The position numbers and the translations under genes are program-made. Of a DNA stretch of 53,047 nucleotides, positions 40,584-49,538 are shown one piece after another; the first letter of the stretch is position 1, and each line of letters starts with the position of its first letter. This DNA comes from Myxococcales bacterium. GTDB lineage: Bacteria > Myxococcota_A > Polyangia > Haliangiales > Haliangiaceae. The stretch lies in assembly GCA_005779305.1 (NCBI GenBank), contig SXJR01000584.1, forward strand, positions 1-53,047. Reading direction: 5' to 3'. The notes under the pieces were generated by a model. It ran no database searches. It worked only from the letters and a program-made list of their open reading frames with translations, and had not been told where the DNA came from.

Positions 40584-41873
40584 TCACCAGTCGAGGTCGA
40601 GGGCGACCGCTTCGAACTGACGATCGGCGGTGACCACGACCGCCGTCTGGGCCACGGGCGCGGCGCGCTGGTAGACCGGCGCGGTCGGGTAGATGGCCTG
40701 GATCAATCCGCCGGCGACGGTGACGTCGAGGCGCGGCACGAGCGCCAGCGGCTGGCCGGCCACGGTGGCGGTTCGGGCGGCGGTGCGGACGCTGGCGTTG
40801 CCGGCGTCGGGGCCGCTCACCAGCGCGACCGTCGACGGCGTGATCAGCCAGCGGGCACGGAAGGTCGCGGGCAAGGACAGCGCCACGGCGCCGAACGCGC
40901 CGCCCGCGGGACGGTGGTAGTAGAGCGACGTGCCGGCGGTACTGCGGGCCAGGAGGTGCGCGTCGCCGGTCGACGGATCGATCCACAGATCGCTGGTGGT
41001 CATCACGGTGTCGCCGCTCGGCGGCGCGAGCGCGTTGGTCCAGGTCACCGGCGCGTCGATGGCGAGGCGGGCCGCGCCCACCAGCGTCGAGAAGGTCCAG
41101 TTCGGGGCCAGCCCCGACACCACCTGGCAGAAGAAGGTGGCGCCGTCGCCGGTGGGCGCGAAGGCGACGTGGGCGTAGGCGCAGTCGTTGTAGCCGGCGA
41201 TGGCGCCGGTGCGCGGCCCGTTCCAGCCGCCGCCGTAGTCGACCAGGAACGAGAAGCTGCCGCCGCCGCCGTCGACGACGTTGGTCCACCACACCACGCG
41301 CCAGCCCGCCGGCGTGATCGCGGCGCCGACGTAGTTGGCCATCGGTCCGGTGTCGATCGGGATCGCGGCGCAGGCGCTGGTCGCGTCGTGGCGGCACTCG
41401 ATCACGCGGCGGGCGCCGCTGTCGATGCCGAAGGTCCAGGCGGTGGCGCCGTCGGCGATGGTGGCGGTGTTCTGCTGCACCGTGCCGGGCAGCGCCACCG
41501 TGCGCACCGCGGTCCACGCCGCGCCGTCCTTGCGGAGGACGGCGAGCCGGCGGTCGACGTTGACGTTGCAGTCGCCGGCAACGGCCTGATCGCAGTGGTC
41601 GTCGATCCAGTGCAGGGCCCGGGTCTCGCCGGCGCCGAGCTCGACCAGGTGGCCGAGGTGCGGGCCCCAGCCGCCGAACATCGCCCCGGGCACGTAGCGG
41701 TGATCGTCGAAGATCGGGGTCAGGGTCGCGCTCGCCACGTGAGCGTCGGCGTCGTCGTCCGCGTCGGCGTCGTCGCCCGCCCCGGCGTCGTCGTCGTCCG
41801 CGCCGTCCGGATCGCCGGCAGCGCCGTCGCCGCAGGCGGCCAGCATCACGAGCGTCACGGCAAGGAGCCGCAT
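40584..41873 (-). CDS. Lipoprotein of unknown function (429 aa)
   Basis: The start is ATG 41873, which gives MRLLAVTLVMLAAC with a good lipobox. An acidic linker follows (GDPDGADDDDAG), then about 370 residues of beta-rich sequence with repeated W/Y-containing strands (AMFGGWGPHLGHLVELGAG; ATIADGATAWTFGID; GGWNGPRTGAIAGYNDCAYA) that resembles a beta-propeller. Three Cys pairs are plausible (CDQAVAGDC, CRHDATSAC). No family assigned. It converges on the sigma54 activator gene and appears to be a single-gene unit. Confidence 0.75.
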   Translation of the reverse strand: MRLLAVTLVMLAACGDGAAGDPDGADDDDAGAGDDADADDDADAHVASATLTPIFDDHRYVPGAMFGGWGPHLGHLVELGAGETRALHWIDDHCDQAVAGDCNVNVDRRLAVLRKDGAAWTAVRTVALPGTVQQNTATIADGATAWTFGIDSGARRVIECRHDATSACAAIPIDTGPMANYVGAAITPAGWRVVWWTNVVDGGGGSFSFLVDYGGGWNGPRTGAIAGYNDCAYAHVAFAPTGDGATFFCQVVSGLAPNWTFSTLVGAARLAIDAPVTWTNALAPPSGDTVMTTSDLWIDPSTGDAHLLARSTAGTSLYYHRPAGGAFGAVALSLPATFRARWLITPSTVALVSGPDAGNASVRTAARTATVAGQPLALVPRLDVTVAGGLIQAIYPTAPVYQRAAPVAQTAVVVTADRQFEAVALDLDW

Positions 41874-41995
41874 GGCGTGAGGATATGCGAGCGCCGTGCC
41901 GCGCCGTCTCGCCGTCGCCACGCCGACTTGCCGCCGCGCTGCCTGCGGCCCGGGGAGTGCCCGCCCGGGTCAGCCGACCCCGTCGGGCCAGCGCC

Positions 41996-42295
41996 TCACT
42001 CCAGCCGGATCATGGGGCCCGGGTGGGAGCCGACCGCGCACTCGACGTCGACGGTGAGCGGGACCCAGATGCTGACCGTCACGATCGCCGCCAGCAGGCC
42101 GAGGATCCCGAGGCGGGTCTCGACGACCGCGGGCTCGCAGTCGGCGGTCTTCTGGCTGCCGATCAGGCCGCCGATGAAGGTGTGTGACCACTTGATGACG
42201 TGGACACCGCCGGGCGGACGGTTGGTGGTGACGCGGGTGCGGAAGCACCCGGTGGACAGCGCCAGCAGGAGCGCGACGACGACGACCTTCGACAT
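41996..42295 (-). CDS. Bor/Iss-like outer membrane lipoprotein
   Basis: 99 residues. Signal with lipobox STGC (VVVALLLALSTGC). The mature part follows the lambda Bor/Iss family layout: an N-terminal basic stretch, HTFIGGLIGSQKTADCE (matching Bor HHFFVSGIGQKKTVD), then LGILGLLAAIVTVSIWVPL matching the Bor hydrophobic GLLGFITLGIYTPL, and the closing VECA. Bor and Iss are surface lipoproteins linked to serum resistance in enterobacteria; in free-living bacteria the role is unknown. It lies alone, 122 bases from the neighbouring lipoprotein gene. The family call rests on pattern similarity by eye. Confidence 0.75.
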   Translation of the reverse strand: MSKVVVVALLLALSTGCFRTRVTTNRPPGGVHVIKWSHTFIGGLIGSQKTADCEPAVVETRLGILGLLAAIVTVSIWVPLTVDVECAVGSHPGPMIRLE

Positions 42296-42491
42296 GGCCG
42301 GATCCTACCCGCAGTTCACCAGCGGTAGTCCCGGGCAGGAGCCGCGGCGCGACCGCCGTCAGCCGCTTGCGCCTGGCCTCCACCTGCCAGCAGCCGACGA
42401 TCCCCAGGGGCAGGTGGCCCTTTCCGTCGTCCTACCACCCAGCATCACCGCCACCGCCGGCGGGTATCGCATTCCTACCGCGAGTCGCGTT

Positions 42492-42854
42492 TCAGACGCC
42501 GTAGCAGTGGAAGGCGCCGGGCAGGTCCGCGGCGCAGGGCGCGGCCTGGCAGGTGGAGATGCCGCCCGGATCGCAGTAGGCCTGGTCGCACGTCGTCGAG
42601 CACACCGGCTGTTCGCAGCCGGTGACCACGGGCTCGCACGTCACCATCAGGGTGCCGCAGGTGCCGCCGAGGAGCTGCACGCAGATGGTGCCGGCGCCGC
42701 ACGCCGCGCAGGGATTGATCGAGTCGGGCATGGTGTCGGTGACGCAGCTGCAGTCGCGCGGCGGCGCGTCGATGGGGGCCGTGTTCTCGTCATCGGCGTT
42801 ACAGCCGGCGAGGCTGGCGATCACGACCGCGGCGAGCATGAAGATCCGCTTCAT
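42492..42854 (-). CDS. Cysteine-rich small lipoprotein
   Basis: 120 residues from ATG 42854 (MKRIFMLAAVVIASLAGC, lipobox LAGC). The mature part has 16 Cys in about 100 residues (CSC, CAAC, CGTL, CEQPVCSTTCDQAYC, CQAAPC), spaced like disulphide-rich domains in myxobacterial surface proteins. No known fold was identified. A longer frame reaches 43001 but overlaps the divergent ATP-grasp gene and lacks a signal at its start. The 196 bases between it and the Bor-like gene hold no gene. Confidence 0.75.
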   Translation of the reverse strand: MKRIFMLAAVVIASLAGCNADDENTAPIDAPPRDCSCVTDTMPDSINPCAACGAGTICVQLLGGTCGTLMVTCEPVVTGCEQPVCSTTCDQAYCDPGGISTCQAAPCAADLPGAFHCYGV

Positions 42855-42993
42855 GGCGGTCCGTGCTGCATGGCACGTGCCTGCCCAAGTCGCCGACGAC
42901 GTGATCGCGTGCCACATCGTGCCGCGCCAACCGTGACCGACCCCGGGCATCGATGTCATGGTCGGGGACCGTCCCTGGTTCGGAACCGAGCGC

Positions 42994-44025
42994 ATGCGCA
43001 TCGCCGTCGTCTATGACACTCCCTACGTCGACTGGTCGCCGGAGCAACACGCGGCCCAGATGGCCAAGGACCTGGCCAACGCGCGCAAGGTCGAGCCCGA
43101 GATGGAGTGGCAGGTCGCGAAGGCGCTTCAGACCAACGGCCACGACGTGCTGGTGCTGGGCGTCCACGACGACCTGCGCGACATGAGCGTCCGCCTCGCC
43201 GAGTGGAAACCCGACCTGGTGTTCAACGCGTCCGAGGCCTACCTCGACAACTCCGAGCTCGACTACCTCATCCCGGCCCTGCTCGAGTCCGAAGGCTATC
43301 GCTACACCGGCGCGCCGCCGATCGCGCTCCTGGTCACGCGCAACAAGGCGATGAGCAAGAAGGTCCTCGCCTACCACGGCGTCAAGGTCCCGGGCTCCCG
43401 GACCTACCGGGTCGGAGAGAGCCCGGCCGAGGAGATCACGCTGCGCTTCCCGTTGATCGTGAAGCCGATGGCCGGCGACGCGTCCGAGGGCATCTCCCAG
43501 GCCTCGATCGTCCACGATCGCTCCCAGCTCGTCGATCGCGTCGCCTTCGTCCACGAGCGGTTCGCTCAGCCCGCGATGGCCGAGGAGTACATCGAGGGCC
43601 GCGAGCTCTACGCGACCATGCTCGGCAACGGCGACCGGGCCCAGCTCCTGCCGATCGTCGAGATGATCTTCGAAGCTGCCGGCTCGCGGCCCGAGGACCG
43701 CATCGCCACCCAGAGCGCCAAGTGGGACCTGGGCTACCGCAAGCGTCGCGGCATCAAGAACGTCTTTGCCCGCCGGATGTCGAAGGTCGCGTCGGAGCGG
43801 CTGGCTCGGACCTGCTACGCGGCCTACCGCGCGCTGTGGCTGCGCGACTACGCCCGCTTCGACGTCCGCCTCGACAAGGACGGCGAGATCTGGTTCATCG
43901 AGGCCAACGCCAACCCGTTCCTGAGCTACGGCCACGACTCGGCCGAGGCCGCGCACAAGGCCGGTCTGGTCTACAATGCGTTCATCCAGCGGATCGTCGA
44001 CGAAGCGATGGCGCGCGATGCCTGA
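42994..44025 (+). CDS. ATP-grasp enzyme, D-Ala-D-Ala ligase-like
   Basis: 343 residues; ATG 42994 (MRIAVVYDTP) fits the family start better than GTG 42958. The N-terminal Rossmann-like part has VLVLGVHDDL and DLVFNASEAYLDN; the ATP-grasp core shows FPLIVKPMAGDASEGI, EEYIEGRELYATMLG and the metal-binding IWFIEANANPFLSYG. This matches D-alanine-D-alanine ligase family members outside the peptidoglycan ddl genes, which make diverse peptide bonds. The next gene, a zinc-ribbon metallopeptidase, overlaps its stop, so the two are probably made together. The substrate is unknown; a dipeptide or peptide-ligation activity is inference. Confidence 0.88.
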   Translation: MRIAVVYDTPYVDWSPEQHAAQMAKDLANARKVEPEMEWQVAKALQTNGHDVLVLGVHDDLRDMSVRLAEWKPDLVFNASEAYLDNSELDYLIPALLESEGYRYTGAPPIALLVTRNKAMSKKVLAYHGVKVPGSRTYRVGESPAEEITLRFPLIVKPMAGDASEGISQASIVHDRSQLVDRVAFVHERFAQPAMAEEYIEGRELYATMLGNGDRAQLLPIVEMIFEAAGSRPEDRIATQSAKWDLGYRKRRGIKNVFARRMSKVASERLARTCYAAYRALWLRDYARFDVRLDKDGEIWFIEANANPFLSYGHDSAEAAHKAGLVYNAFIQRIVDEAMARDA

Positions 44026-45007
44026 TCGACCCCGACCGGAGCCGCGTTGCGTTTGCGGCTACGAGCTCCGCCGCTACTGGGCGTTCTGCCCGTCGTGCTC
44101 GCGCCCACAGATGTGGCGCGACGAGCAGAAGCTGACCGGCGCCGAGTGCGCGAGGTGCGGCTGGGTGGTTTCTGACCGGGCCAGCTTCTGCCCGTGGTGC
44201 GGTCGCGACTTCTACGAGCCCGGGGTCTCGAGCGAGCTGCCGCTCATCGCACCGAAGGGATTCAAGTTCGACGCCAAGTGTGATCACGGTTGTGGCGGCG
44301 GCGTGCAGTACCCGATGACGTACTGTCCATGGTGCGGCAAGCAACAGAGCTGGAACGAGGAGCGCATCTTCGAGGGCACGTGCCCGCGCTGCGAGCGCGG
44401 CGTCGACGACTGGATGGACACGTGTCCGTGGTGCGGCGAGGACGCCACCGGCCGCGATCTGATTGCCCCCGCGCTGCGCGAGGTGCGGCGCTTGCTCAAG
44501 GTCACCGGCATCGCCAACTGGGGCTATCGCATCCTCCTGCGTCCCGGTGTCTCCGGCGTCGATCCCAGGTACCCCAAGGTCGTCGAGCTCGAGCAGCGCT
44601 ACGTGATCGAACCCCGGCGGCGCGACGAGATCCCATGGACGATGCTGGTCGGGCTCATCGCCCACGAGCTCGGCCACAGCTTCCTCTTCCACAACTGGGC
44701 ATGGACCCGGACCTTGCGCTTCCAGCGCACCTTCGGCTCCGTCGACAAGGCCTATCGGGCCATGGACGACACCTGGGTCTACTTCCAGCGACGGCACGTC
44801 GCCATCGCGCCGCCGGACCACGTCAGCGCCTACGCCGCCAAGCACCCGCAGGAAGACTTCGCCGAGACCTTCCGCTTCTACGTCACCCGCCGCCGGCGCT
44901 TGCGCGAGCTGTTCGCCGAGCTCGGTCGCAAGCGCAAGGGCGTCAAGGTCTTCGAGAAGTTCCTGCTCATCCACGACTACGTGCGGTCACTGCGCGGCTG
45001 GACCTGA
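44018..45007 (+). CDS. Zinc-ribbon and HExxH metallopeptidase-like protein
   Basis: 329 residues from ATG 44018, which overlaps the previous stop by 8 bases. The first 140 residues hold four zinc-ribbon knuckle pairs (RCVCGYELRRYWAFCPSC, ECARCGWVV...CPWCG, CDHGC...CPWCG, CPRCERG...CPWCG). The second half has a zincin signature AHELGHSFLF (HExxH at about 216) and a downstream EDFAETFRFYV whose Glu may be the third ligand, as in family members annotated putative zinc-binding metallopeptidase. It has no signal peptide, so is cytosolic. Fusion of zinc ribbons to a peptidase suggests recruitment to a partner. The 3' end overlaps the convergent gene by 21 bases. Confidence 0.88.
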   Translation: MPDRPRPEPRCVCGYELRRYWAFCPSCSRPQMWRDEQKLTGAECARCGWVVSDRASFCPWCGRDFYEPGVSSELPLIAPKGFKFDAKCDHGCGGGVQYPMTYCPWCGKQQSWNEERIFEGTCPRCERGVDDWMDTCPWCGEDATGRDLIAPALREVRRLLKVTGIANWGYRILLRPGVSGVDPRYPKVVELEQRYVIEPRRRDEIPWTMLVGLIAHELGHSFLFHNWAWTRTLRFQRTFGSVDKAYRAMDDTWVYFQRRHVAIAPPDHVSAYAAKHPQEDFAETFRFYVTRRRRLRELFAELGRKRKGVKVFEKFLLIHDYVRSLRGWT

Positions 45008-45562
45008 GGCCGCCTCGATCTCGCCCCAGACCGCGCGCAGGCCGAGGCGGTCGATCCAGGCGTCCAGCAGCGACCGATCGATGTCGCTCCCGGAGATGTC
45101 CAGCATCCCCAGGATGTCGCGGACGTGCTTGCTCGAGCGACCCTCGCGATAGTAGGCCAGCTTGCGGAGGATGACGTACTCGATCGGCGCGACGGCCACC
45201 TCGAGATCGTCGACGACGATCGTCCGGCGGTGATCCATCCCCCAGGCGTGCAGCTCGTCGCAAGCCAGGTAGATGTCGGCCTTGAACCCGGTCTCGTGAT
45301 CGATCACGTTGCAGTGACCGCCCGCCTCACGACCCACCTCGACGGCGAGCACTTCGAACGGCGGGCAGTAGAATTCGTCATCGGGGAACGCATCGACGAA
45401 GGCCCGGACGTCACGCAACGTCAGGGCCACGACGATGTCCACGTCGTGAGTCATGCGCGGCTCCCCATAGAGGATCCCGGCGGTGCTGCCGGTCACCATG
45501 TAAGGCACGCCGAGCCGCTGGAGCCGCCGGATGAAGGGCGCGATGAGGCTAGGTTCGGACAC
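44987..45562 (-). CDS. Nucleotidyltransferase-fold protein
   Basis: 191 residues. The signature TGSTAGILYGEPRMTHDVDIV (G-S ... D-x-D) is that of the minimal nucleotidyltransferase superfamily, with the DVD pair likely binding Mg. Other conserved pieces: DDEFYCPPFE, HETGFKADIYL and a C-terminal helical region VAPIEYVILRKLAYYREG. Such proteins are often paired with a small upstream gene, as here, where the 65-69 residue protein gene overlaps its start. Some relatives act in toxin-antitoxin modules (MNT, AbiEii), others are orphan. The function is not known. Confidence 0.85.
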   Translation of the reverse strand: MSEPSLIAPFIRRLQRLGVPYMVTGSTAGILYGEPRMTHDVDIVVALTLRDVRAFVDAFPDDEFYCPPFEVLAVEVGREAGGHCNVIDHETGFKADIYLACDELHAWGMDHRRTIVVDDLEVAVAPIEYVILRKLAYYREGRSSKHVRDILGMLDISGSDIDRSLLDAWIDRLGLRAVWGEIEAASGPAAQ

Positions 45563-45743
45563 GGAGGAAGATCTCGCGAACGTGTCGCTGGACCCGCTCC
45601 TCCGTCCAGTCGGGATGAAGCGCGCGCTCGTGCGCCGCGCGCAGGCGCCGCGCCATCCAGTACAGCCGGTCGGCCTGGTGCCACCGCTCCGCCGGCGACA
45701 TCGCGCGATAGAGCGCGATCTGTTCGGGCGACGGCCGATCCAT
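45549..45743 (-). CDS. Small helical protein, partner of the nucleotidyltransferase gene
   Basis: 64 residues from ATG 45743, or 69 from GTG 45758; AAGGAG is only 2 bases before the ATG, so the GTG start may be used. Sequence: MDRPSPEQIALYRAMSPAER, then ADRLYWMARRLRAAHERA, and HPDWTEERVQRHVREIF. This family (short alpha-helical, SPEQIALYR...MSPAER...HPDWSEEEV) recurs immediately upstream of nucleotidyltransferase genes in myxobacteria and planctomycetes. It overlaps the partner start by 14 bases. No function assigned. Confidence 0.8.
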   Translation of the reverse strand: MDRPSPEQIALYRAMSPAERWHQADRLYWMARRLRAAHERALHPDWTEERVQRHVREIFLRVRT

Positions 45744-45803
45744 GACTCCTTGTAGCACGCAGCCGTGACGCCCCGCGATCAGCCGACAACCCCGCGCCAG
45801 TCG

Positions 45804-46906
45804 CTACGCAGCCGGACCTAGTGCGGCCGGCAGCTCGGCGAGGAGCAGGTCGTTCTCGGCCGGCGTGCCCGGTGTGATGCGCAGGCAGCCGGCGAGCGGC
45901 CCGGGGCGATCGAAGTTGCGCACCATGATGCCGCGCGCGGCCAGGGCCCGGTAGAGCGCCGCGGCGCGGCCGTCGCCGGCGCGGCCGATGCGGACCAGCA
46001 GGAGGTTGGCCTCGCTGGGGAAGACCTTGATCTCGGGGAAGGCGCGCAGCGCCACGGCCAGGCGCTCGCGCTCGCCGAGCAGCTCGCGGGCGCGCTCGGT
46101 GAACCAGGCCTTGTGGTGGCGCAGGATCCACACCGCGGCGCGCTGGTTGAGCGAGCCGAGGTTGTACGGCATGCGCAGCTTCTCGAGCTCGTGCACGATC
46201 GCCGGCGCCGCGACCACGAAGCCGACCCGCAGGCTGGCCATGCCGATCTTCGACAGCGTGCGCATGATGACCAGGTTGGGCAGCTCGGCCAGGCGCGGCA
46301 GGAGCGTGCGCCCGCCGTACTGGATGTAGGCCTCGTCGGAGACGAAGATGGTGTCGGGGTGGCGCGCCGCCAGCTCGGCGACCTTCTCCGGCGCCCACAG
46401 CGTGCCGGTCGGGTTGTTGGGCAGGGCGAAGAAGGCCAGGTTGGGGCGGCGGCCGGCGAGGGCGTCGTCGACCAGCTCGAAGTCGAGCTCCATCTCGTCG
46501 TCGAGGGTGATCTCGATCGGCTCGAGGCCGTGGCCGAGCGCGGCCAGCCGGTAGACCACGAACGTCGGATCGGGGTAGAGCACGCCGGCCCGGGTGGCGC
46601 CCTTGCGCGGCTCGGCGAAGGCCGCGCACAGGAGCGCGATCAGCTCGTCGGAGCCGTTGCCGAACACCAGCGCGCCGGGCGCGACGCCGAGATCGGCGGC
46701 GATCAGCGCGCGCAGCTCGACCGGATCGGCCTCGGGATAGCGATTGAGCTCGACCTCGGCCAGCTCGCGACCGAGCGCGGCGGCGGCCTCGGGCGGCAGC
46801 GCGTAGGGCAGCTCGTTGGCGTCGAGCTTGGCGCGGATGCCCTCGGGACGCGGCACGTGATAGGCGACCAGCGGGCGGATGCCGCGGGTGACCAGATCGG
46901 AGATGC

Positions 46907-46910
<4 letters not shown>
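45804..46910 (-). CDS. hisC: Histidinol-phosphate aminotransferase
   Basis: 368 residues. PLP-dependent class I/II aminotransferase that converts imidazole-acetol phosphate to histidinol phosphate in histidine synthesis. Motifs: [12 protein letters not shown] near the start, [19 protein letters not shown] (binds PLP), [12 protein letters not shown] (Asp to PLP nitrogen), and the PLP-lysine segment [14 protein letters not shown]. Cytosolic. ATG 46910 overlaps the hisD stop by 4 bases. No other his gene is in the window, so this is a split histidine locus. Confidence 0.96.
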
Positions 46911-48184
<1,274 letters not shown>

Positions 48185-48287
48185 CGGCGGAGGATGGCCG
48201 AGGTTGGCTCTCGGAACCAGTACCCAGCGGAACCCCCGATGCTCGACGCCGATTCAGGGCCTGGGAGGCCGCGGGGGAGCCGCCCGT

Positions 48288-49352
48288 TCAGCGGGTCACG
48301 GTCGCGTGCTGGCTGACCACGGGCCTGCTGCGTGGGCGGCACACGCCGGAGGTGGCGCCCTGGAACGGGTACACACACTCCGGGCTGCCCGAGCAGCAGT
48401 GCTCGGCGCTGTACGAGACCGGGTTCCAGCTGTAGCGGCAGGTGCCGCCCGGCGGCACGCACACCGGTGGCGGCGGCGGCGGCGGCTGAGGCGGCTGCTG
48501 CGGCTGACAGGTGCCGGTGGTGGCGCCGACCGCGACCACGCACGCGGGCGCGCTCGCGCAGCAGTGATCGGGGGTGATCCAGGTCGGGTCGTAGTTCGCG
48601 CGGCAGGCGTTCCCCTGCCGCCGGCACTCCGGCACCGGGCCGGGGCAGCCCTGCTCGCGGGTGGGCTCGTCGTGACCGTAGCGCTGCTCGGCGGCGGCCT
48701 GATCGGCCAGGCCACGGATGCACTGGCTCTCGATGCACCATCGCGCCGACACCTGATTGACCCCGGACTCGGCGCACGTGACCCGGCCGTCGTGGTTGGC
48801 GTCGTCGCCGTGGTTGCCGGTCGCCGAACCGCAGTAGGTGACGTTGCCGGCGGGGCCGGCGTCGCCCTCGCCGAACTTGACGAACTGGCCGCGGACCATG
48901 AGGTCGTGGGTGGCCGGCTGGCAGTTGTCGCCGACGGTGCCGCCGTGGAGATCGCCGGTGGCCGCGGTCGCGCCGCCGTCCTTGCGCTTGCGGTACACGG
49001 TGTGGACCTCGCAGTTGGCGCCGTCGCACAACCCGCCGCCGGTGTGCTCGGGTGGGCAGTGCATGTGCTGGTGGCACGCGACCCAGTCGGTGCCGGCCGG
49101 ATCGCAGGTCTCGGCCGGTGCGGTCATGATCGCGCCGGGCCCGGACAGAACCGGCGGCGACTGGGTCTGTGACGGGCCGGGTGGGCAGATCGGCGGCAGG
49201 GTCGGCGCCGCCGGGGCGTCGGGCCCGGGATCGTCGGGATGGGGGTCAGGTGTCGCGCTGGCCAGGCCGGCGCCCGACGTCGGGGGTTCGACGAAGCAGG
49301 CGCTGAGGGCGAACGAGACCGCGACGACGGTGAACATCAGGGAGCGCGACAT
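48288..49352 (-). CDS. Cysteine-rich lipoprotein (354 aa)
   Basis: Start ATG 49352 gives the signal MSRSLMFTVVAVSFALSAC with lipobox LSAC, then a Pro/Asp linker (DPHPDDPGPDAPAAPTLPP). The body contains over 20 Cys, including a repeat: DPTWITPDHCCASAPACV and NPVSYSAEHCCSGSPECV, each ending GTCQP or GVCRP, i.e. two copies of a short Cys module joined by a polyproline stretch. An earlier region has EF-hand-like HDDANHDGRVTCAE (D-x-N-x-D-G), possibly calcium binding. Probably a surface adhesin-like protein; family unknown. Confidence 0.75.
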   Translation of the reverse strand: MSRSLMFTVVAVSFALSACFVEPPTSGAGLASATPDPHPDDPGPDAPAAPTLPPICPPGPSQTQSPPVLSGPGAIMTAPAETCDPAGTDWVACHQHMHCPPEHTGGGLCDGANCEVHTVYRKRKDGGATAATGDLHGGTVGDNCQPATHDLMVRGQFVKFGEGDAGPAGNVTYCGSATGNHGDDANHDGRVTCAESGVNQVSARWCIESQCIRGLADQAAAEQRYGHDEPTREQGCPGPVPECRRQGNACRANYDPTWITPDHCCASAPACVVAVGATTGTCQPQQPPQPPPPPPPVCVPPGGTCRYSWNPVSYSAEHCCSGSPECVYPFQGATSGVCRPRSRPVVSQHATVTR

Positions 49353-49378
49353 GCGCCGCCACGTTTGCAACCGATGGG

Positions 49379-49396
49379 CCGCGCGCAAGCGCGCGG
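49379..49396. repeat. Perfect GC palindrome in intergenic gap
   Basis: CCGCGCGCAAGCGCGCGG has 8-bp arms around AA, in the 186-bp gap between the lipoprotein start and the kinase end. A short GC-rich hairpin; function unknown. Confidence 0.55.
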
Positions 49397-49538
49397 ATCG
49401 GCGAGGCGGCGGTCATCGTCTGCGTGCCCGGCCATGCAGCCTGCGGGCGGCCGCCTGCGGGGGCCGTGGCCTGGCGTTGCCGGCGAAGGGTTGTGCGCAG
49501 TACCTCGAGCTCGTCCCGGCCGTTCCTCGGCCTCGCGG

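Noticed and set aside
41996-42854. Prophage remnant around the Bor-like gene
   Set aside because: No integrase, structural or lysis gene and no attachment-site repeat was seen.
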